This document shows, piece after piece, positions 41,301 through 54,917 of a stretch of DNA of 64,000 nt. Source of the DNA: Trichomonas vaginalis G3 (Eukaryota > Parabasalia > Trichomonadida > Trichomonadidae); assembly GCF_026262505.1 (NCBI RefSeq), contig NC_067207.1, positions 23,652,082-23,716,081 of the forward strand. Reading direction: 5' to 3'. Numbering within the stretch: position 1 is the stretch's first letter; every line of letters starts with the position of its first letter. Both the position numbers and the translations under genes were made by a program. The notes under the pieces were generated by a model. The model saw only the letters and a list, made by a program, of their open reading frames with translations. It did not search any database and was not told the origin of the DNA.

Positions 41301-44300
41301 TTATTGGAACCTGAACCAATTTCTTTTATCTACAATAAATTGACCTTCCATTTTATACGTATCATGATGTATTGTAAAGGTTCCAACATATTTTCACCAG
41401 GAGGTGAGAGATTGAATGTTACCCATGTGTTATCTTTAGCAGTTCCAGGTTGTGATGGAATCTTTGCGTCAGAATAATTTTCTATTAGTGTCACCAATTT
41501 GAACTGCATTGTCTATGATATCGAATATTGAGCGAATCTGATGAATATGCATGCTAGCTTGGAGTGAATTCGTTTAACTGTTCGTTCTGCATGTTTACTT
41601 CAGATAAAAATATCTATTACTCATTATTCTCACTCTTCTCTCTTGGTATTCGTGGTGAAGTTGTTTCTTGACATTTTCAAATGAACTGTACATTCTCTTT
41701 TTGTCTCGACTTCTTTCACTGGTGGGTCAGGTTCTTTGACTCGGTTTTGCTTTTCAATGAAATTCACGAACTTTGCAATAAGCTCTTGGTTCGTTATTGA
41801 AAAGTACAATCTGGCTTCTTTTCTTCTTGTTCTTTTGGTGGCTTCAGTTTTGTACAGAAGGTTTTATATGGGCTTCGTGGGCTTCGCCCTTGTACATGCA
41901 CCTTAATGTTGTCGCTCTCTGTATTCGCTAATGGAACTTCTTTTTTCTTACATATATTTTACCGATCTTTACTCTGACTTACATAATAGAAAGGATGTTT
42001 GTATTCCTCTGGCGTCATTTTAATATAATAGGACTCTCGTTCTGAATTTTACAAGCTCATTTTACATCGGTTTAAAGTTTTAATTTAGTTTTTTATCTAC
42101 AGTCAAATGACTCAGTCAAATCCTACGGACAAAAACCCAAGGGGTCATAGATGTTGAAAGCATTGAGAAAGAAATTCGTGAACAAATTTTATTCCGAACT
42201 GAAGGAAAAAAAAACCAGAAAACAAAAAGCCAGAGAGACCAAAGAGAAAACTTAGTGAAAAAACAACTAGCTGTGCATTAGCTGCTGGAAGACAGAAGAC
42301 CCACGTTTGCTGGCGAAAAAAAGCTAGAGAAGAAGCAAAAGCAAAGGAAGAACAAAAAGCAAAGGAAGCTGAAGCAAAGAAAGAGTAAATGTTTATTTTT
42401 ATCAAACTAAATGTATAGAACAAAACCTTTAATCTGTTGCGTTCAGTAAGTGAAAACCTGACGTCAAAATAAAGGGGAACAGAGTAACGTTTAAGTTTCC
42501 AACAGACTGGATTGTGAAACATAAATGAAGAGAAGTACATTGGCATAAACATCTATGTATATAACACGTGCTTTCAGAAAGGTTGACTTTATACTTCAAG
42601 TCGAGATAGAAAATGACGAACAGTCTTTAAGCGCCCAAAAACAAATAACAACATCAAAGACGTACAACATCAACATGTAAATGGTGAACAGATAATGAAA
42701 ATAAGACAATCAGTATGATTTCATTTTAATGAGATGTTCGAGAAAAATTCAGCATTGAAGTACAAACTTTACAGCCTTTACGTGAGTTCTTGCACAACTG
42801 AAAGAAAGAAGTAGTCAGCCACAACTTATAGAAACTTTCATTATGAATTTGAATGAAAATGAAGATGGAACTCATGACTGTCAGTTTGTTATTATAATTC
42901 ACCATTCAATGAAGTCGGCTAAAAAAGAAAGAAAATCCATTACGTATAAGGTTTCAAATCTCTGAACCCAATGAAGACTTCAAGAATGTTTTTCAATTAT
43001 GATGACATACTTCCGAGGGAAAAAAATGAATTTTCCAAAGATTGTAACACCTGGCATTTGGGGGATAGAAAGCAAGCTAATTATATTCAAACTTAAGTAA
43101 GGGAGTTGAAAATAGTTCATTGGTCATACAAGGAACTTCACTCACTGTCAAATCTAAGTATTACAAGCTTACTGGCCTTCAATCGTGATTTTGGAGTAGA
43201 CATGTTCTCCACGCATGACCATAAGTGCCCAGTGTTCTTACCTCCAGATGGGAAAGATTGTTTTATTACATTGAAGCACAATTGTTAAACTCTACAATAG
43301 CTGTATTGTAAATGACCACATAGGCTTCGCCCATGGCCGCTAGCGGCTTAGTTTTATCACAAATGACCCATCTTGACAAAAAATAAATGACCTCAGAACT
43401 TCAACTTACGAATAAAGCTTGTTTTAGTCCGTTATTGAAAAGTTGAACTTTTCAGCAAAGCAAGGTTGACATGACTTACATAAGTCGAATGCAATCTCTT
43501 GACCATCTATAAAGTGCTTGTAAAGTTTCATTAAACTGAAACTCAGAGTCTTTGTCATATGTTCAACAGGTATGTGAATGTTCTATCTTCATTGTAATAG
43601 CATTGTAATAGCTTCAGGAAACATTTCATTAGCGGTTAAAAGTCAATAAACATCTTGCTTCACGCCTTTCATTCTGCAGTGAAATGCAACTTCATTTAAA
43701 TCATTCGTGAGTAAGTCTATGTAGGTCTTCTTTCCACAGAAAATACTTTTATAAGCTAACTTTGTTTTCCCAGGTGTTATTTCTGCGAAGTCGCTATGAA
43801 ATTGACCAAAGGTTTTTACCAATGAAGAACTCTTCCATAACGTTTCTTAAACTCTTCAGCTAAACAAGGGATATCTTCATTGTAGAGATGCATACTGTCG
43901 GTGTCGCTATAAAAGATGTCCATTCCTAAGTCCTCTGCAGTACAGAATACTTCATTCATAATACAGTTTTTGACATAGATTAGATATATTAACACCAAGT
44001 GGACAGAAGTTAAAGTGTCTGCCAAATGCTTTTAGTTAGCTTGAAAATAGTTTTATCTGAACTCATCCAAACTTCGAACTTCACTATATGGTTTGTAATT
44101 TCTTATAGCATATCTTATAGCATCTTTGTCATTTACTATGGTTATTTTTGACTCAATAGGAGATAGAATAGTTTTTGCCATAAATACTGTTCAGAATGAG
44201 CTTTATATTTTCTTGCAAAGGATTTCCCTTCTTTCTTATTACTTTAACCTTACTCAAAACAACTTCTTTACTTCAATCTCTTATTCTCCATAACTCTGTT

Positions 44301-47300
44301 TCCATCGTAATAGTATCCTTGCAACACTTTCACATTTGACACCTTGATATTTTATGAGGTCTTGTATATGTTATATGGTCAACATAACATGAGAACAGCA
44401 AGTGTTTGAACTCTTGGAACGTTAAGTTCTGGATTTAGTTCAGGGTCGGCAAACTATAAATGAAAAGTGTCTGGGTATACCAATCTCTGTTATCTTAATG
44501 AGAACAAAAAAGAAGCCAGACATAAACTTTTCACCAATGGGTTCCCTTTTGGTCATCATCGAATAAATGTCTCATGAGATACTCTGTGCTTAACATTTCT
44601 TCCTTCAATACTTTTGGAATACCTTCTAAAGTATAAAGTCTTGCTATAGCTGAAGGATATAATGAAACAGTGTCGAAGTCAGCAATGAGTTTTCTTTTTG
44701 CTCTTTTGTTTTCATGTTATCTGACAATACTCTTCCACCTTGAAATGCATCTCGAAATAAATTCTCTTGGTTTATTTGAGAGGTCATAAAGATTTCCATT
44801 CGGGAAGTATACTACTGTTCTCAAACAATTTGTTTAGCATTGAACAAAATACTAACGTAGTCATAAACGTTTAAATCAAACTCTTTCAATAAGTCATTGC
44901 GGAACTTTACAAAACCTTCTCTTAAAATTCTTACATCTTGTTTGCAGTAAAACGTGCTATATTTTTCTAAGTCGAAGTGGTTCTCATCTATTCTGGCAAC
45001 CTTTGATTGGAATCTATGTTTTTCATAAATGTATCTGCATCCGCGGATAAACTTAACATGCTTTCAGGAAAATGACAACCAGTTCTGTTGTCATTGCTAA
45101 CAAAACACTGCTGTAAGTAGTTATATGGAAATACTTCTTTCGGTCCTGTTTGTAAGTTAAACATAGCAGGAAATAAGTTAAGCTTCTTATTTATAACACT
45201 GTAAGAGTCTTTTATAAATAATTGCCCGTCCTTTATATTAAACAGGTTATTTGCATTGTTCGTGAACCTTTAATGATGGGAGTTCCTTTCACTTCTGTCA
45301 TTTGTCTTAAGATGAAGTTTATGTCATAACTGAGGTTGTGAAAAATAATTAAACTCTTGTCAGGGAGTCTTTCCAAAAATTCTTTGCACACAGTTTTGAC
45401 CCCAAATGCTTTTCACTCACTGAACCATCTTCACTGTCATAACAGATGTTAAAAAGCTTTATGTAAAAGCCATCGCTACTTACACTCAAAGTCAGGCAAA
45501 GAAAACGTGCTCAGGAATGAACTTGCACTTATTTTTATTTACTTCTTTTGACTCTGCTTTCTTCTTCAGTTGTACACAATACTTTGGAGCATATGTCAAA
45601 TCTTTAAATGGTGCAAGGTTCTGTTTTATATAAGTTCAGTAGTATATGTGAAAAGTTCTCCATAAGAAATAGGTTAAATATTTGCACTCCCACAATGTTT
45701 TCATAACATCCCATAACGGTGTGTGTTCTATCATAACGAACTACATATTTATCTTCCTCTTTGTAATAAATCTTCATCTGTTTCTGCCAATGTTCATTTC
45801 CACCACCAAGCTTTGAGAATTTCTTTATAGTTTCGAAATGAAGTATGTTGTCATTGGAAGTCTTTCATTTAGCATGTAGTGTTCTTCAACAAGAAAGTAA
45901 GTCAATAGTTCTAACAGTTTTCGCATTCTTTTGGTATATATCTCTTTATTTCATTATGTCTTGAGTCATTGAAATAACCAATGGTAACATTAAATGCATA
46001 TACCTGTTGCGTGCAGAAAATTTCTGTGTACTTTATTTTGAGGAAAGTCTCTAACACGAATGACTTCTCTCATGTGGTCAATAGTTTCTTCATTTACTCC
46101 AGCCTGAAATGCAAGCATTAAAGAAAAACAATTTGTCCTCTGTCATAAGTATTGCAGTTCTTTTGTTCAGTTCATTGAAGGATTTGGTAGCGTTCAAGAT
46201 TTATAGGTTAATGTGCAAGATACTTCCATAACTGACGCCGCTTCTCTTCTTATAAAACTTCTTTTCACCATTATTTTCCAAAAGCTTTCTATAAGTGCTG
46301 GGTTTCCTGTTTGCTTAAGAGCTTCCAAAATGGCTTTCTGGTCATTTGTCATGTGCTTTCATCTCTATATGTCTCTTTTTTGGTTTGCCTTTCTTTACAT
46401 CTGACATCGTTAAGCTTCATATTCTGTTAATCATACATCTTTATTTCAGTAAAGATTTTCTTAGTTTGCAAGAAGAAGTCATAAGTGCATTTCAACAATA
46501 CCTGCAGCATTTTGCTTCTATCTCTGATATAAAGTTCTCCTTCAAGAGCTGATGTAGTTAATGTTCCAAATATTATTGAGGTTTAACGTAAGAACATTCC
46601 ATACTTTCCACAAGTTTATAACATAACCATCCATACTTTGTTGCGAGTTATTTTAATTTTCTCTAAGAGTCTCATGAAACCTTACCGAAATGTTTGTGTA
46701 ATATTCTCTGTTTTGTTCAGTCTAAAGCTTCGATGTAAAAGTTCAATGAGTCTATTGCCTGACTTCACATTTCTCTTCCTATTCTCTTCATCTTTCTTTT
46801 AACCCATCTCTCACCTTCTTTTGGTTGTCGTCAATGGGAACGAATGACATCGTTATTGCTTTTGCGAACATTGTTCTATAGCATCTTTTAAAATCTCTCT
46901 TCTCTGTTGTTTCAGTGTGTCGTCTCTTCTTCTTGTTTCACCAACGTTTGCATTTGTTATGTCAAACATTTCTTTGACGAACATCATGCGAAAGAGCTTT
47001 ACGAGTATGACCAACGTTCGCATTTGTTATGTCAAACATTTCTCTTCTTACTTCATGAGGTACTGAACGTCTATGATATAAAGTCAATAGCAATGTCATT
47101 TCAAAGGAAATGCTCTTGCAATGGACTTCGTCCTCGCCGCGTTGCGGCTTTATGAACTCATGAATTCTATCATAACTTATTGCAACCATTGTATGTCTTA
47201 ATTGAAGTCAGCGAGTGCTTTTTGTTTGGTTCGCGTAATGTTTTGCAACATCCTATATTAGCTTCTGTAAGAAAGTTGTTTTATTTTCCGAGTGTTCTAA

Positions 47301-50300
47301 CTTAGACAACTTCCGATACAGTCTTTAGTAGGAAAAAAAAATATTTTTCGAAAAAATAAACTTAGAAAAATTATTTCTTTATATATTTGCCATTCCGAAA
47401 CTTCGAAAATATGTTTTATACCAGCATAGAATTTTTCTCCTAGAGCTTGGTTCTTATATCGTTTTCATGACAATATTTTTCTAATATTCTTCATATAAAG
47501 CCTTTTTTTCATACATTTTATAAGGACAATCTAACCAGAATAGCGCATATCATTTTCGTTATCTAGGTCTCTATATGTTTGGTGGAATTTCGCTTTCTTC
47601 TGTTTGTAGGAATTTCGCCTTCACTATTATTTTCTTGTATATATTATTGTGGAATTTCGCTTTCTCTATTTATTTCTATGTCTATATATGTGGCTTAAAA
47701 GGATGTGGGCAAGAAAGGGTCTGGGCTATGTAAAAGTTGAATTTTCTGTCATCTTTTCTTATCGGATAAAAAATATTTTGAAAAAATTAGATTACATTTT
47801 TTTAAGTTATTTTCAAATAATTAAATTTTTATATTTTTAATATTATTTTTATTTAATGAAACACATGCAAGATTGCAAGTTCTTTTCATAAACAATGCTC
47901 TCAGCTACTGCCATCAAGAATGAGTTCAATGGTGCCTTCAAACGTCAATGTTATCTTTAACAAGAAGTTTGTGAAAGAATCTAAGTTCGGTCAGTATGTC
48001 AGACCAATTAGCTATTGTCATTGACCGCAAACGTTATACTTCACAAGAGTTTAGCAGTAGTTTTTGAAACAAAAGGGTTTCTTCGTGAATGTCAAAGATA
48101 CTCATTATACTGTTATAAAGAACTCCAACATGACTTCTTCAGTATTGCTATGAATCTTCCGAACAGAAAGAATATAAGAAGGGTGAAACATCTGTGAAAT
48201 ATTATCCTTCATCTCTGAAGACAATAACGAACAAAGATGTTATAAAAAGTTCTTTACCAAAGGTTGAAGAAGCTTCATTGACATTGACGAAGGAAGTGAA
48301 ATGGTTGAAGAAATTGACCCTGAAGCTATTTAACCAAAAATATATTTTTTGGTGAAGAGGTGAGATTTCACCTGTTTTTTCACCTCATTCTCTCTTCTCG
48401 TTAATGTTGTTCGTGACTTCTTCGTTAATGTTGTCGTGACTTCATTCTTCCTCTTTGAAGTTATCGAAATATTCTGTATTTTTTTCCTTCAGTAATGGTA
48501 AGCTTCCTTTGAAGGTAAGTATTGTGCAACCTTTGATGTCATAGTGTGTTTGAGGAAGAGTATTTTTGACAATTCTTTTATTTGCTCATTCGGTGTCATT
48601 GAAATAACGGTAAGTTTTCCGCATAGAGACCAGTTTCTGTCAGATTATATATTTTTAGCAAGGTCGTAAAAGCTTTTGTTTTTGTTTCTTCTGACTAAAT
48701 GCAACAATAAACCATATCTCTGTCTTCTTCATTCTCCAACTCTTCAGTATAAATCATATACTTATTAGTTCTTTTCCTCCTTTTGGTACTGAACGCAGGT
48801 ATCTTTTCTGTATTGCTTTTGTCTTTGGATTCAATGACTTCATCTTTTGCTTAAGTTTCTTTTCCATCTCTTCCACGTTCTTGTCTGTGAAGTTCGTCAA
48901 GAAGTTTGTAAATATTCCAAGCTATAACGTGGTGAAGCCCACATTGCAACTGCATTTACTAAAAGTCTATGAACATATATCCTCTCAAAACCGTTGGGCA
49001 ATTTTTCACGGTTTTTCATTAGAGTTTTTGGCGACTGGGATTTTTTACCTACTCGCTGTTCTTCACTGTTTTCAGAAAAAAGTACGTCTCGCTGTGCTTC
49101 ACTTAATAGTTCTATGGTACTTTGGTTCCTAAACCAGTCTTTAGGAAGCTTTAGTATCTGGAGCAAAAACAAGCCGTCAAAATACTTTGCATTTGGTACA
49201 TGTCGTCTTTGACAGAACGAATGAGTCTCAATTGTTTGTTATACTGTAATGTATTCGTATTCTCATTATGACTTCATGAACGATAGCAGTTGTTGTGTTC
49301 TCTAATGACATATCTGTCTTTTACATACAGGATTAAAAAAAATAAAATAAAATAAAACTAACTTTATTTTTTTTGAGATAAACACTATTCTTCACAACAT
49401 TAAATTTTATCCTGTATGAAATGACTTTAAAAAGATTATTGACTGACTTCGAATACTATCTCATTGACGCACTGACAGACCCTCAAAACTGTGTTTGAAA
49501 GTTCTTTAAGCTTTAAGATTGAGGTACGACGCATTTTGTCTTCACTTACGTATTGAAAGAATATGACCGTTTCATAACGAAGTGAATCAAACCTAATAAA
49601 ATTTGTAGATAAAAAATTGGTTAACAATGAATATTTTAAACGTGAGTACCCAAACACTGCTGGAGATGATGAAGAATACTAGACAAGTTTATTGAAAAAA
49701 ATAACGCAAGATTAGATGCAATAGAAAAAGAAGTTTAATGAATGTCTTACAAACACGTATGGAATATCTTATGCAGTGGGAAGCCAGATGGAAATAAATT
49801 TACGTCAAATATGCAATTTATAAAATCTTATGTCCGAAAGGCTACGTAGCACAGGTGGTCTAAGGTGGTGTTATGGAGGGGTCAGGGTCTGTGGTTCGAA
49901 CCGCGACAGCGCCGTATTTTCTTATTTTCTTTATTTGTCTTGTTTGTCGTGAATCAAAAGTGTCATAAAAGTGCTCTATCTTCCACTGGAATAAATAAAA
50001 ATTTTACTTTATTTTCTTCTTTATTTCTTTGTTCCCGTGGAGAAGGGTTTTTGCCGTTTTTTCTCAGCCGAAATCAAACGATTTTTTCATTTTTGGAATC
50101 CCTTAGCAAATGAGGAATCTTTTCTCCTCGTGGAAGCTTTGACCAAAAATATAATTTAGTGTGAAAGAGGTGAGATTTCACCTCTTTTTTCACCTAATTT
50201 TTCACCTCATGACTTTGTCATAACTTCTTCGTAAATGCTTTGTCATAACTTCTTCGTAATGCTTTGTCATAACTTCTTCGTAAATGCTTTGTCATAACTT

Positions 50301-51726
50301 CTTCGTAAAATGCCTTGCCAAGATTTCATCGTAATGCTTTGTCATGACTTCTTCGTAAATGAGTGTAAATGACCAAAAATATAATTTAGGTGAAGAGGTG
50401 AGATTTCACCTCTTTTTTCACCTAATTTTTCAACCTCTTTTTTTCACAAGCGGTTTTACATGAATTGTACGATGTATATTTTGAAATCCTAAACAGTTTT
50501 GTTAGCTTCTATTTCTTCGCTGAGGTATCAAAAGTTTTAACAATGCCGAAAGTCTCTTTATATTTCTTCTTGACGTCAGAAGAAGAAGAATCTCTACTGT
50601 TGGATAGTTTTTGTTCAGAAATGCTAACATGTCCATTTTTATCTTCTGCTGGCTTTTCTGCTTCTTTCTTTAAGTCTGCATAGTCGTTTCGCATTCTTTC
50701 TATCTCTTTGACGGAGGTAGTTATATCTCCTCATTGCTGCTTTACATTTAGAACATTGCGGGTTCATTTTGCGTTATACATTGAAATAAAACCAGCTAAA
50801 AAAACTAAGCGTCCAATTGCTCTCTTCATCTAAACATAGCGGGTCTTAGTTGTTCGTTCCATACTTTGCCTCTTCTATCTTTATCTCTTATTTCCCAAAC
50901 ACATTCAGCAATCTAACGAAAACAAAGTTGTCGTAGGTCTTAAATTCTTCAGATTTATATATGTCAGAAACATTCTTATATACCATATCGCAATCTTTGT
51001 CCATAACTTTATGGTTGCAATGAAAACCAAGGAATTCATAATTAACTTTACGGTATGAACTTCTTTATTTCTACTGAGTCAGTTTGCTTTGACTTCAATT
51101 TCGTCGAATTCCAGGAATAGTTAGTTTTTGATGCTGAATTTCAGGTAGTTTAGGTTAAATGGTCGATGAGGTCCTCCATTTCATAAAGATACTGTTCATT
51201 TGTTTCATCTTTTCGCACTAACAGTCTAAATTACTTGTTAAAAGTTCCTGCTTAATTTTTTGTATTTCTGTTTCGAAAGTAAATGAAGAAGGAATGAAGC
51301 TTTCCATTCTCTTACTAACATAGATGTTGGATTCATGACTAACGAGTTTGGTGAAGTTGTTGTGGACAGAGTCCCGCCGTTCGCGGCTTGAATTGTGTTT
51401 TGTGCCGATTGTTGAAATCATATCTTTTATATACAAAAAAAAAATAAATAAAATAAAACTAACTTTATTTTTTCTATCTTAAGGAAATTTCACGAAAATT
51501 CAAGTAGTGAAAAACAGGTGAGCAAAACAGTGAAATCTCACCTCATTCACCTATAATATATATTTTGTCTGATTTACATCCAAAACGAAAAAGTTTAGGA
51601 AGAATTTTCTTATATTCTTTCTCCTGGCATGTTTTTATCTTTCCCAGTACTCCGCTCTAATGGTTCCCCAGAATGAGTTTGGTTTAGATCTCTCAAATTT
51701 CTTAGATGGTATAACATCTTCAACGC
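35391..51726. other. Ragged second copy of 17.84-33.86 kb, probable assembly artefact
   Basis: From 35391 the sequence follows 17838 onward in the same order and orientation. It covers the first 29 bases of the 800-residue host gene, the 227-residue gene, the minisatellite, and the Maverick from its left end through the capsid-like, polymerase, KilA-N and tRNA-like parts. It stops in the segment matching 33862. Small insertions and deletions, many in homopolymers, occur every few tens of bases, in coding and non-coding DNA alike. No long frame matching its clean counterpart survives. The block begins without any element end or target duplication and ends at an N gap. This is the pattern of uncorrected long-read sequence. 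Confidence 0.9.
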
Positions 51727-51751
51727 NNNNNNNNNNNNNNNNNNNNNNNNN
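51727..51751. other. Assembly gap of 25 N
   Basis: Twenty-five N follow CAACGC. The fixed-looking length suggests a placeholder rather than a measured gap. Both sides are low-quality sequence. Confidence 0.98.
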
Positions 51752-52720
51752 CATATCTTACTTTATAAGTGTCATCGTTTATGTTGTAGTCAAAGTATTT
51801 CAATAACCACTCCTTCGCTTTGCTTCGTCAATGGTTTCAGCAAAGTTTGCCATTACTACTTTCGACTAATTTATGACGAGGATAAATGCTATGGAGTCTC
51901 AGCAGCTTTTATAAGATAATTCCATTACCTTGCGTAGAGTCTACGATATAATAATTTCGACTTAACCTTAAACGGTTTCTTTGTCAACGGTTGTCGTCAA
52001 GAACTACACGAACTTTTTGTACCAGGAATGAGGGTAAATTGTGTTGAATTTCTGATATTTTGTGTTTGACTTCGTTCTTTTGTATATACTTTTCTTTCTT
52101 GTTGTGTTTTGTCATTGAATTTGGTGTATGGCCTGTTGTAGAATGTGGAGGAGGAATTGTAAACTTCGATGAAATGTTTCATTGTTTCTTCGGTAAAGTC
52201 TCGCTCTTGATTTAAATTCGCTGAGAGTCCTTATGAAGCGGTTAATGATACCGAGTATGTTTATGGTTATGGTCTTCAGTAGTGTAGTGAGTTATGTTAT
52301 GCCTTAATGAGAAATTCTGTGATTTCGTTGCTGAGGTATGCACCGTCTTGGTCTGATGTTAAAATACTTGGGCTATGTTCTGCTACAAACTTTTGTAAAA
52401 CTTTCTTAACACTTCATGAGTTCCTTTATTTCTCATTATAATACGCAAAAGCTTTGCGAGTGTTAACATTAATGAAGATGAGGAATGGTTTAGAGTCCTC
52501 CTTTTCTGCTTTGAATGAGAGTGTCAAATTGGTATGCGTCAGGAGTGTTGGAGTAAATTGGTAAAAAGTAGTCGTAAGGATTTATTTTTGTTTGATGTAC
52601 AACATTTTTGTCAAGAACCTTTCACTTCAGCTCTGTTAGTAATCCCAACTCTTTGCAGCTCATGAACTTCTTAAAAGACCTCATGGATGTTGTTCGAATA
52701 CTTTCTTTCAAGCTCATTTT
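51752..52720 (-). mobile_element. Integrase-like remains of a second Maverick
   Basis: Minus-strand stretches resemble a retroviral-type integrase distinct from the one at 35120: a start like MSLKESIRTTSM, the core-like SPSILTSDQDGAYLSNEITE, and FTEETMKHFIEVYNSSSTFY. The orientation is opposite to the plus-strand integrase of the main element, so it comes from another Maverick. The sequence is ragged, as in the neighbouring block, so breaks cannot be counted meaningfully. Confidence 0.6.
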
Positions 52721-52750
52721 ATGAAAGTTAAAAAGATTTTATTCTTGGCT

Positions 52751-52775
52751 CAAGCGCGTTCATTGAACGCGGTAC
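52751..52775. repeat. GC-rich palindrome CGCGTTC/GAACGCG
   Basis: CGCGTTC-ATT-GAACGCG (52755-52771) is a perfect 7-bp stem in AT-rich DNA between the integrase-like and fibre-like remains of the second Maverick. It lacks the CTTCG flank of the main family, so membership is uncertain. Confidence 0.5.
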
Positions 52776-52779
52776 CATG

Positions 52780-53960
52780 CGAATATAGTCACCAAATGGT
52801 GGCATATAATCTTCACCCGAGCTGTTGGATTTGTTGTGAAAAGTGTGTGAATGATTTCCTGTGGTTCCACAGAAAATACCTGTGCTGTGAATCTACTGGG
52901 TCACTTGAAATATCATATCTATGCATTCCCTGTCTATCCGAACCTGCTGCAAAGATTTGTATAACCTCTTTTTGTTATTGAAATGGAATGAACTACCTGT
53001 GTGTTTGTAGTTCCTGTATGAGTGTGCGGTGGAAGGTTTGCTTCTTTAATTTTCTTCGAAGCCAACCTGTTTGCTTTGAAGAGTTCGCACAATAAAATTT
53101 ACTACCAATCTGTCCAACGTACCAAAACCCAGAACTGTTTCTGGTTTAGAGTCATTGACGTATAAATAGAGCCCAGGATATAATGTTTGAAGTATTTCGT
53201 CTTTAATGTTTGAAGCTCTGTTTTGTCGCTTTCTTTCATATAAATCTTGAGCAGTGAATTTAAATTATTTCATCCTCCATGACATAAACATCTTTACATC
53301 AATGTTTCTCATCGTCGTTATGTTCCATCCGATGTTAAACCTTGTGGAAAGTTAGGAGGTTTCAATATAATGCATCCCCACCAGTTCTTCAACCCTCCTT
53401 CAATACTTTCTATACAACAGTTGTAAAAATCATGTGTATGTTCTTGTCTGCTCTTTCTTATCTTACATTTTGCTGGTAGTTACATGTGTTTCAAAGTTTC
53501 TGACATGACCTTCAAATGTTATACATTTACTATTTAAGGAGTTTAGTGTAATCTTTACGCTTGTACTTGGATTCTCTAAAGGTGCACTTGAAACCAAGGT
53601 CAAAGTTCAATATTATGTCGTCTGCTCTACAGTAGTGAAGGATTATGTGTATGTTCTTGTCGGCTTTACTGTCTAAAGAGTTTGAAGTTCATTTATATTC
53701 GGAGATGTTGTGTTTATGAGATTTCAAACTTTGTTCGTTGCGTCTAAGTTCATTTTGTCAGCTTTACTTTTAATAGCATCTTCAAACGTTATTTTTGACT
53801 TAACTCTCAAAAGTAAATCTTGGTTCAACTAATACACCTTTAACAGAGAAAGTAGAGGCATAAATTTCACCGGTATAACCAAATGCTTCTTTGGTGCTTT
53901 AGCTACATCATACTGTAACAGTACAGCTTATGTCATAACCTTTAGCACGAATGTATTTAT
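52780..53960 (-). mobile_element. Fibre-like remains of a second Maverick
   Basis: From about 53050 to 53460 the plus-strand text closely follows 56270-56700, the tail-collar part of the intact fibre-like gene, with many small differences. Farther on it diverges but keeps KADK-type words. The quality is low, as in the rest of this stretch. Confidence 0.6.
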
Positions 53961-54070
53961 ATCTTCTTTCATTAACATTTTTTTGTCTTCGCTTCATCAC
54001 TTCGTGTTAAATATCCATGGTAGTCCGTTATAATCTGTTCGTCTGAAGTTATAATAATGAACGGTTTTTA

Positions 54071-54277
54071 TCATGCTTTTTCGGCTAATTTCTCATTAAC
54101 ATCAATCACTTCTAATTCAACTCTTCCGCCAGAACTCTTATTATCATTAATCTTTTTTCGATTAATTCGGTGAATTACGTCATAAAGACTAATTCCTGTT
54201 TTCGGTTTTGTTAAATAATGAAGTCTCAAAATTTTCTTTTCATCATTAATCGCTGACATTATGACATCACACCACAT
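54071..54277 (-). CDS. Short unknown frame, 68 residues
   Basis: MWCDVIMSAINDEKKILRLH leads to GISLYDVIHRINRKKINDNK. It may belong to the second Maverick. Sequence quality appears to improve from about here. No family recognised. Confidence 0.35.
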   Translation of the reverse strand: MWCDVIMSAINDEKKILRLHYLTKPKTGISLYDVIHRINRKKINDNKSSGGRVELEVIDVNEKLAEKA

Positions 54278-54434
54278 CTCCTTTTCATTTATTCTCTGTC
54301 ATTAAGTTCTGCGAAATAATGACGAATATATAATCTGTTAATTTATTTCTTCATCGAGGGTTATAGAAATGTTTTAAAGTTGAATCATTAACTTCCTCTA
54401 AATAAATCAAATAACTTCAGGATAACAACGTTTT

Positions 54435-54917
54435 TTAATGTCTTGAATAACCCGACCAAGTATCGCTGTTGTTCATTTCTTTCGTTCCGTCGTTACGTGG
54501 TTTTATATCTCTAACCATCATCAACGCAGCCCATAACCGGAGCGTTTGTTTGCCTAACCTGCTTCGAAAATCCGTCCGGTTATTATGGTATACTAAATAA
54601 TTTCTTTTGTTTGTTAAAACATTTGAAACAAGTCTTTTAAAACCATCTACAAAATTTCCTGTTTCACCTAATGTTCTTGCAGCATTTACTAAGCTCACCC
54701 ATCCCGACTTTTGACCCCAAAAAACCGTCATATTGCATTTATTCACTCTTGTATAGTTGTCCCATTCAGGCGAAATATAACACCCGCATTCGCTAAGCCT
54801 GAAAATGAAATTCAGTGGATCGAACGTTATATTCACCTTCTTTTTCAATTTCCAACGAACTCCACTAACATGAATTTTAAATATTTCTTCGTTAAAATTG
54901 TTTCCCATGTTTGTCAT
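54435..54917 (-). CDS. Unknown 160-residue protein
   Basis: It starts MTNMGNNFNEEIFKIHVSGV and is basic with many aromatic residues (CGCYISPEWDNYTRVNKCNM). The segment WVSLVNAARTLGETGNFVDG could be a DNA-binding or enzyme fold, but I cannot name it. It lies in good-quality sequence to the right of the ragged zone. Confidence 0.5.
   Translation of the reverse strand: MTNMGNNFNEEIFKIHVSGVRWKLKKKVNITFDPLNFIFRLSECGCYISPEWDNYTRVNKCNMTVFWGQKSGWVSLVNAARTLGETGNFVDGFKRLVSNVLTNKRNYLVYHNNRTDFRSRLGKQTLRLWAALMMVRDIKPRNDGTKEMNNSDTWSGYSRH

Noticed and set aside
35391-51726. A true recent segmental duplication or second Maverick insertion
   Set aside because: Borders are not element ends, differences are mostly small indels spread evenly over all sequence types, and the block ends in an N gap.
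52721-52981. 86-codon plus-strand frame
   Set aside because: It lies antisense to fibre-like remains in ragged sequence and includes a palindrome; chance frame.
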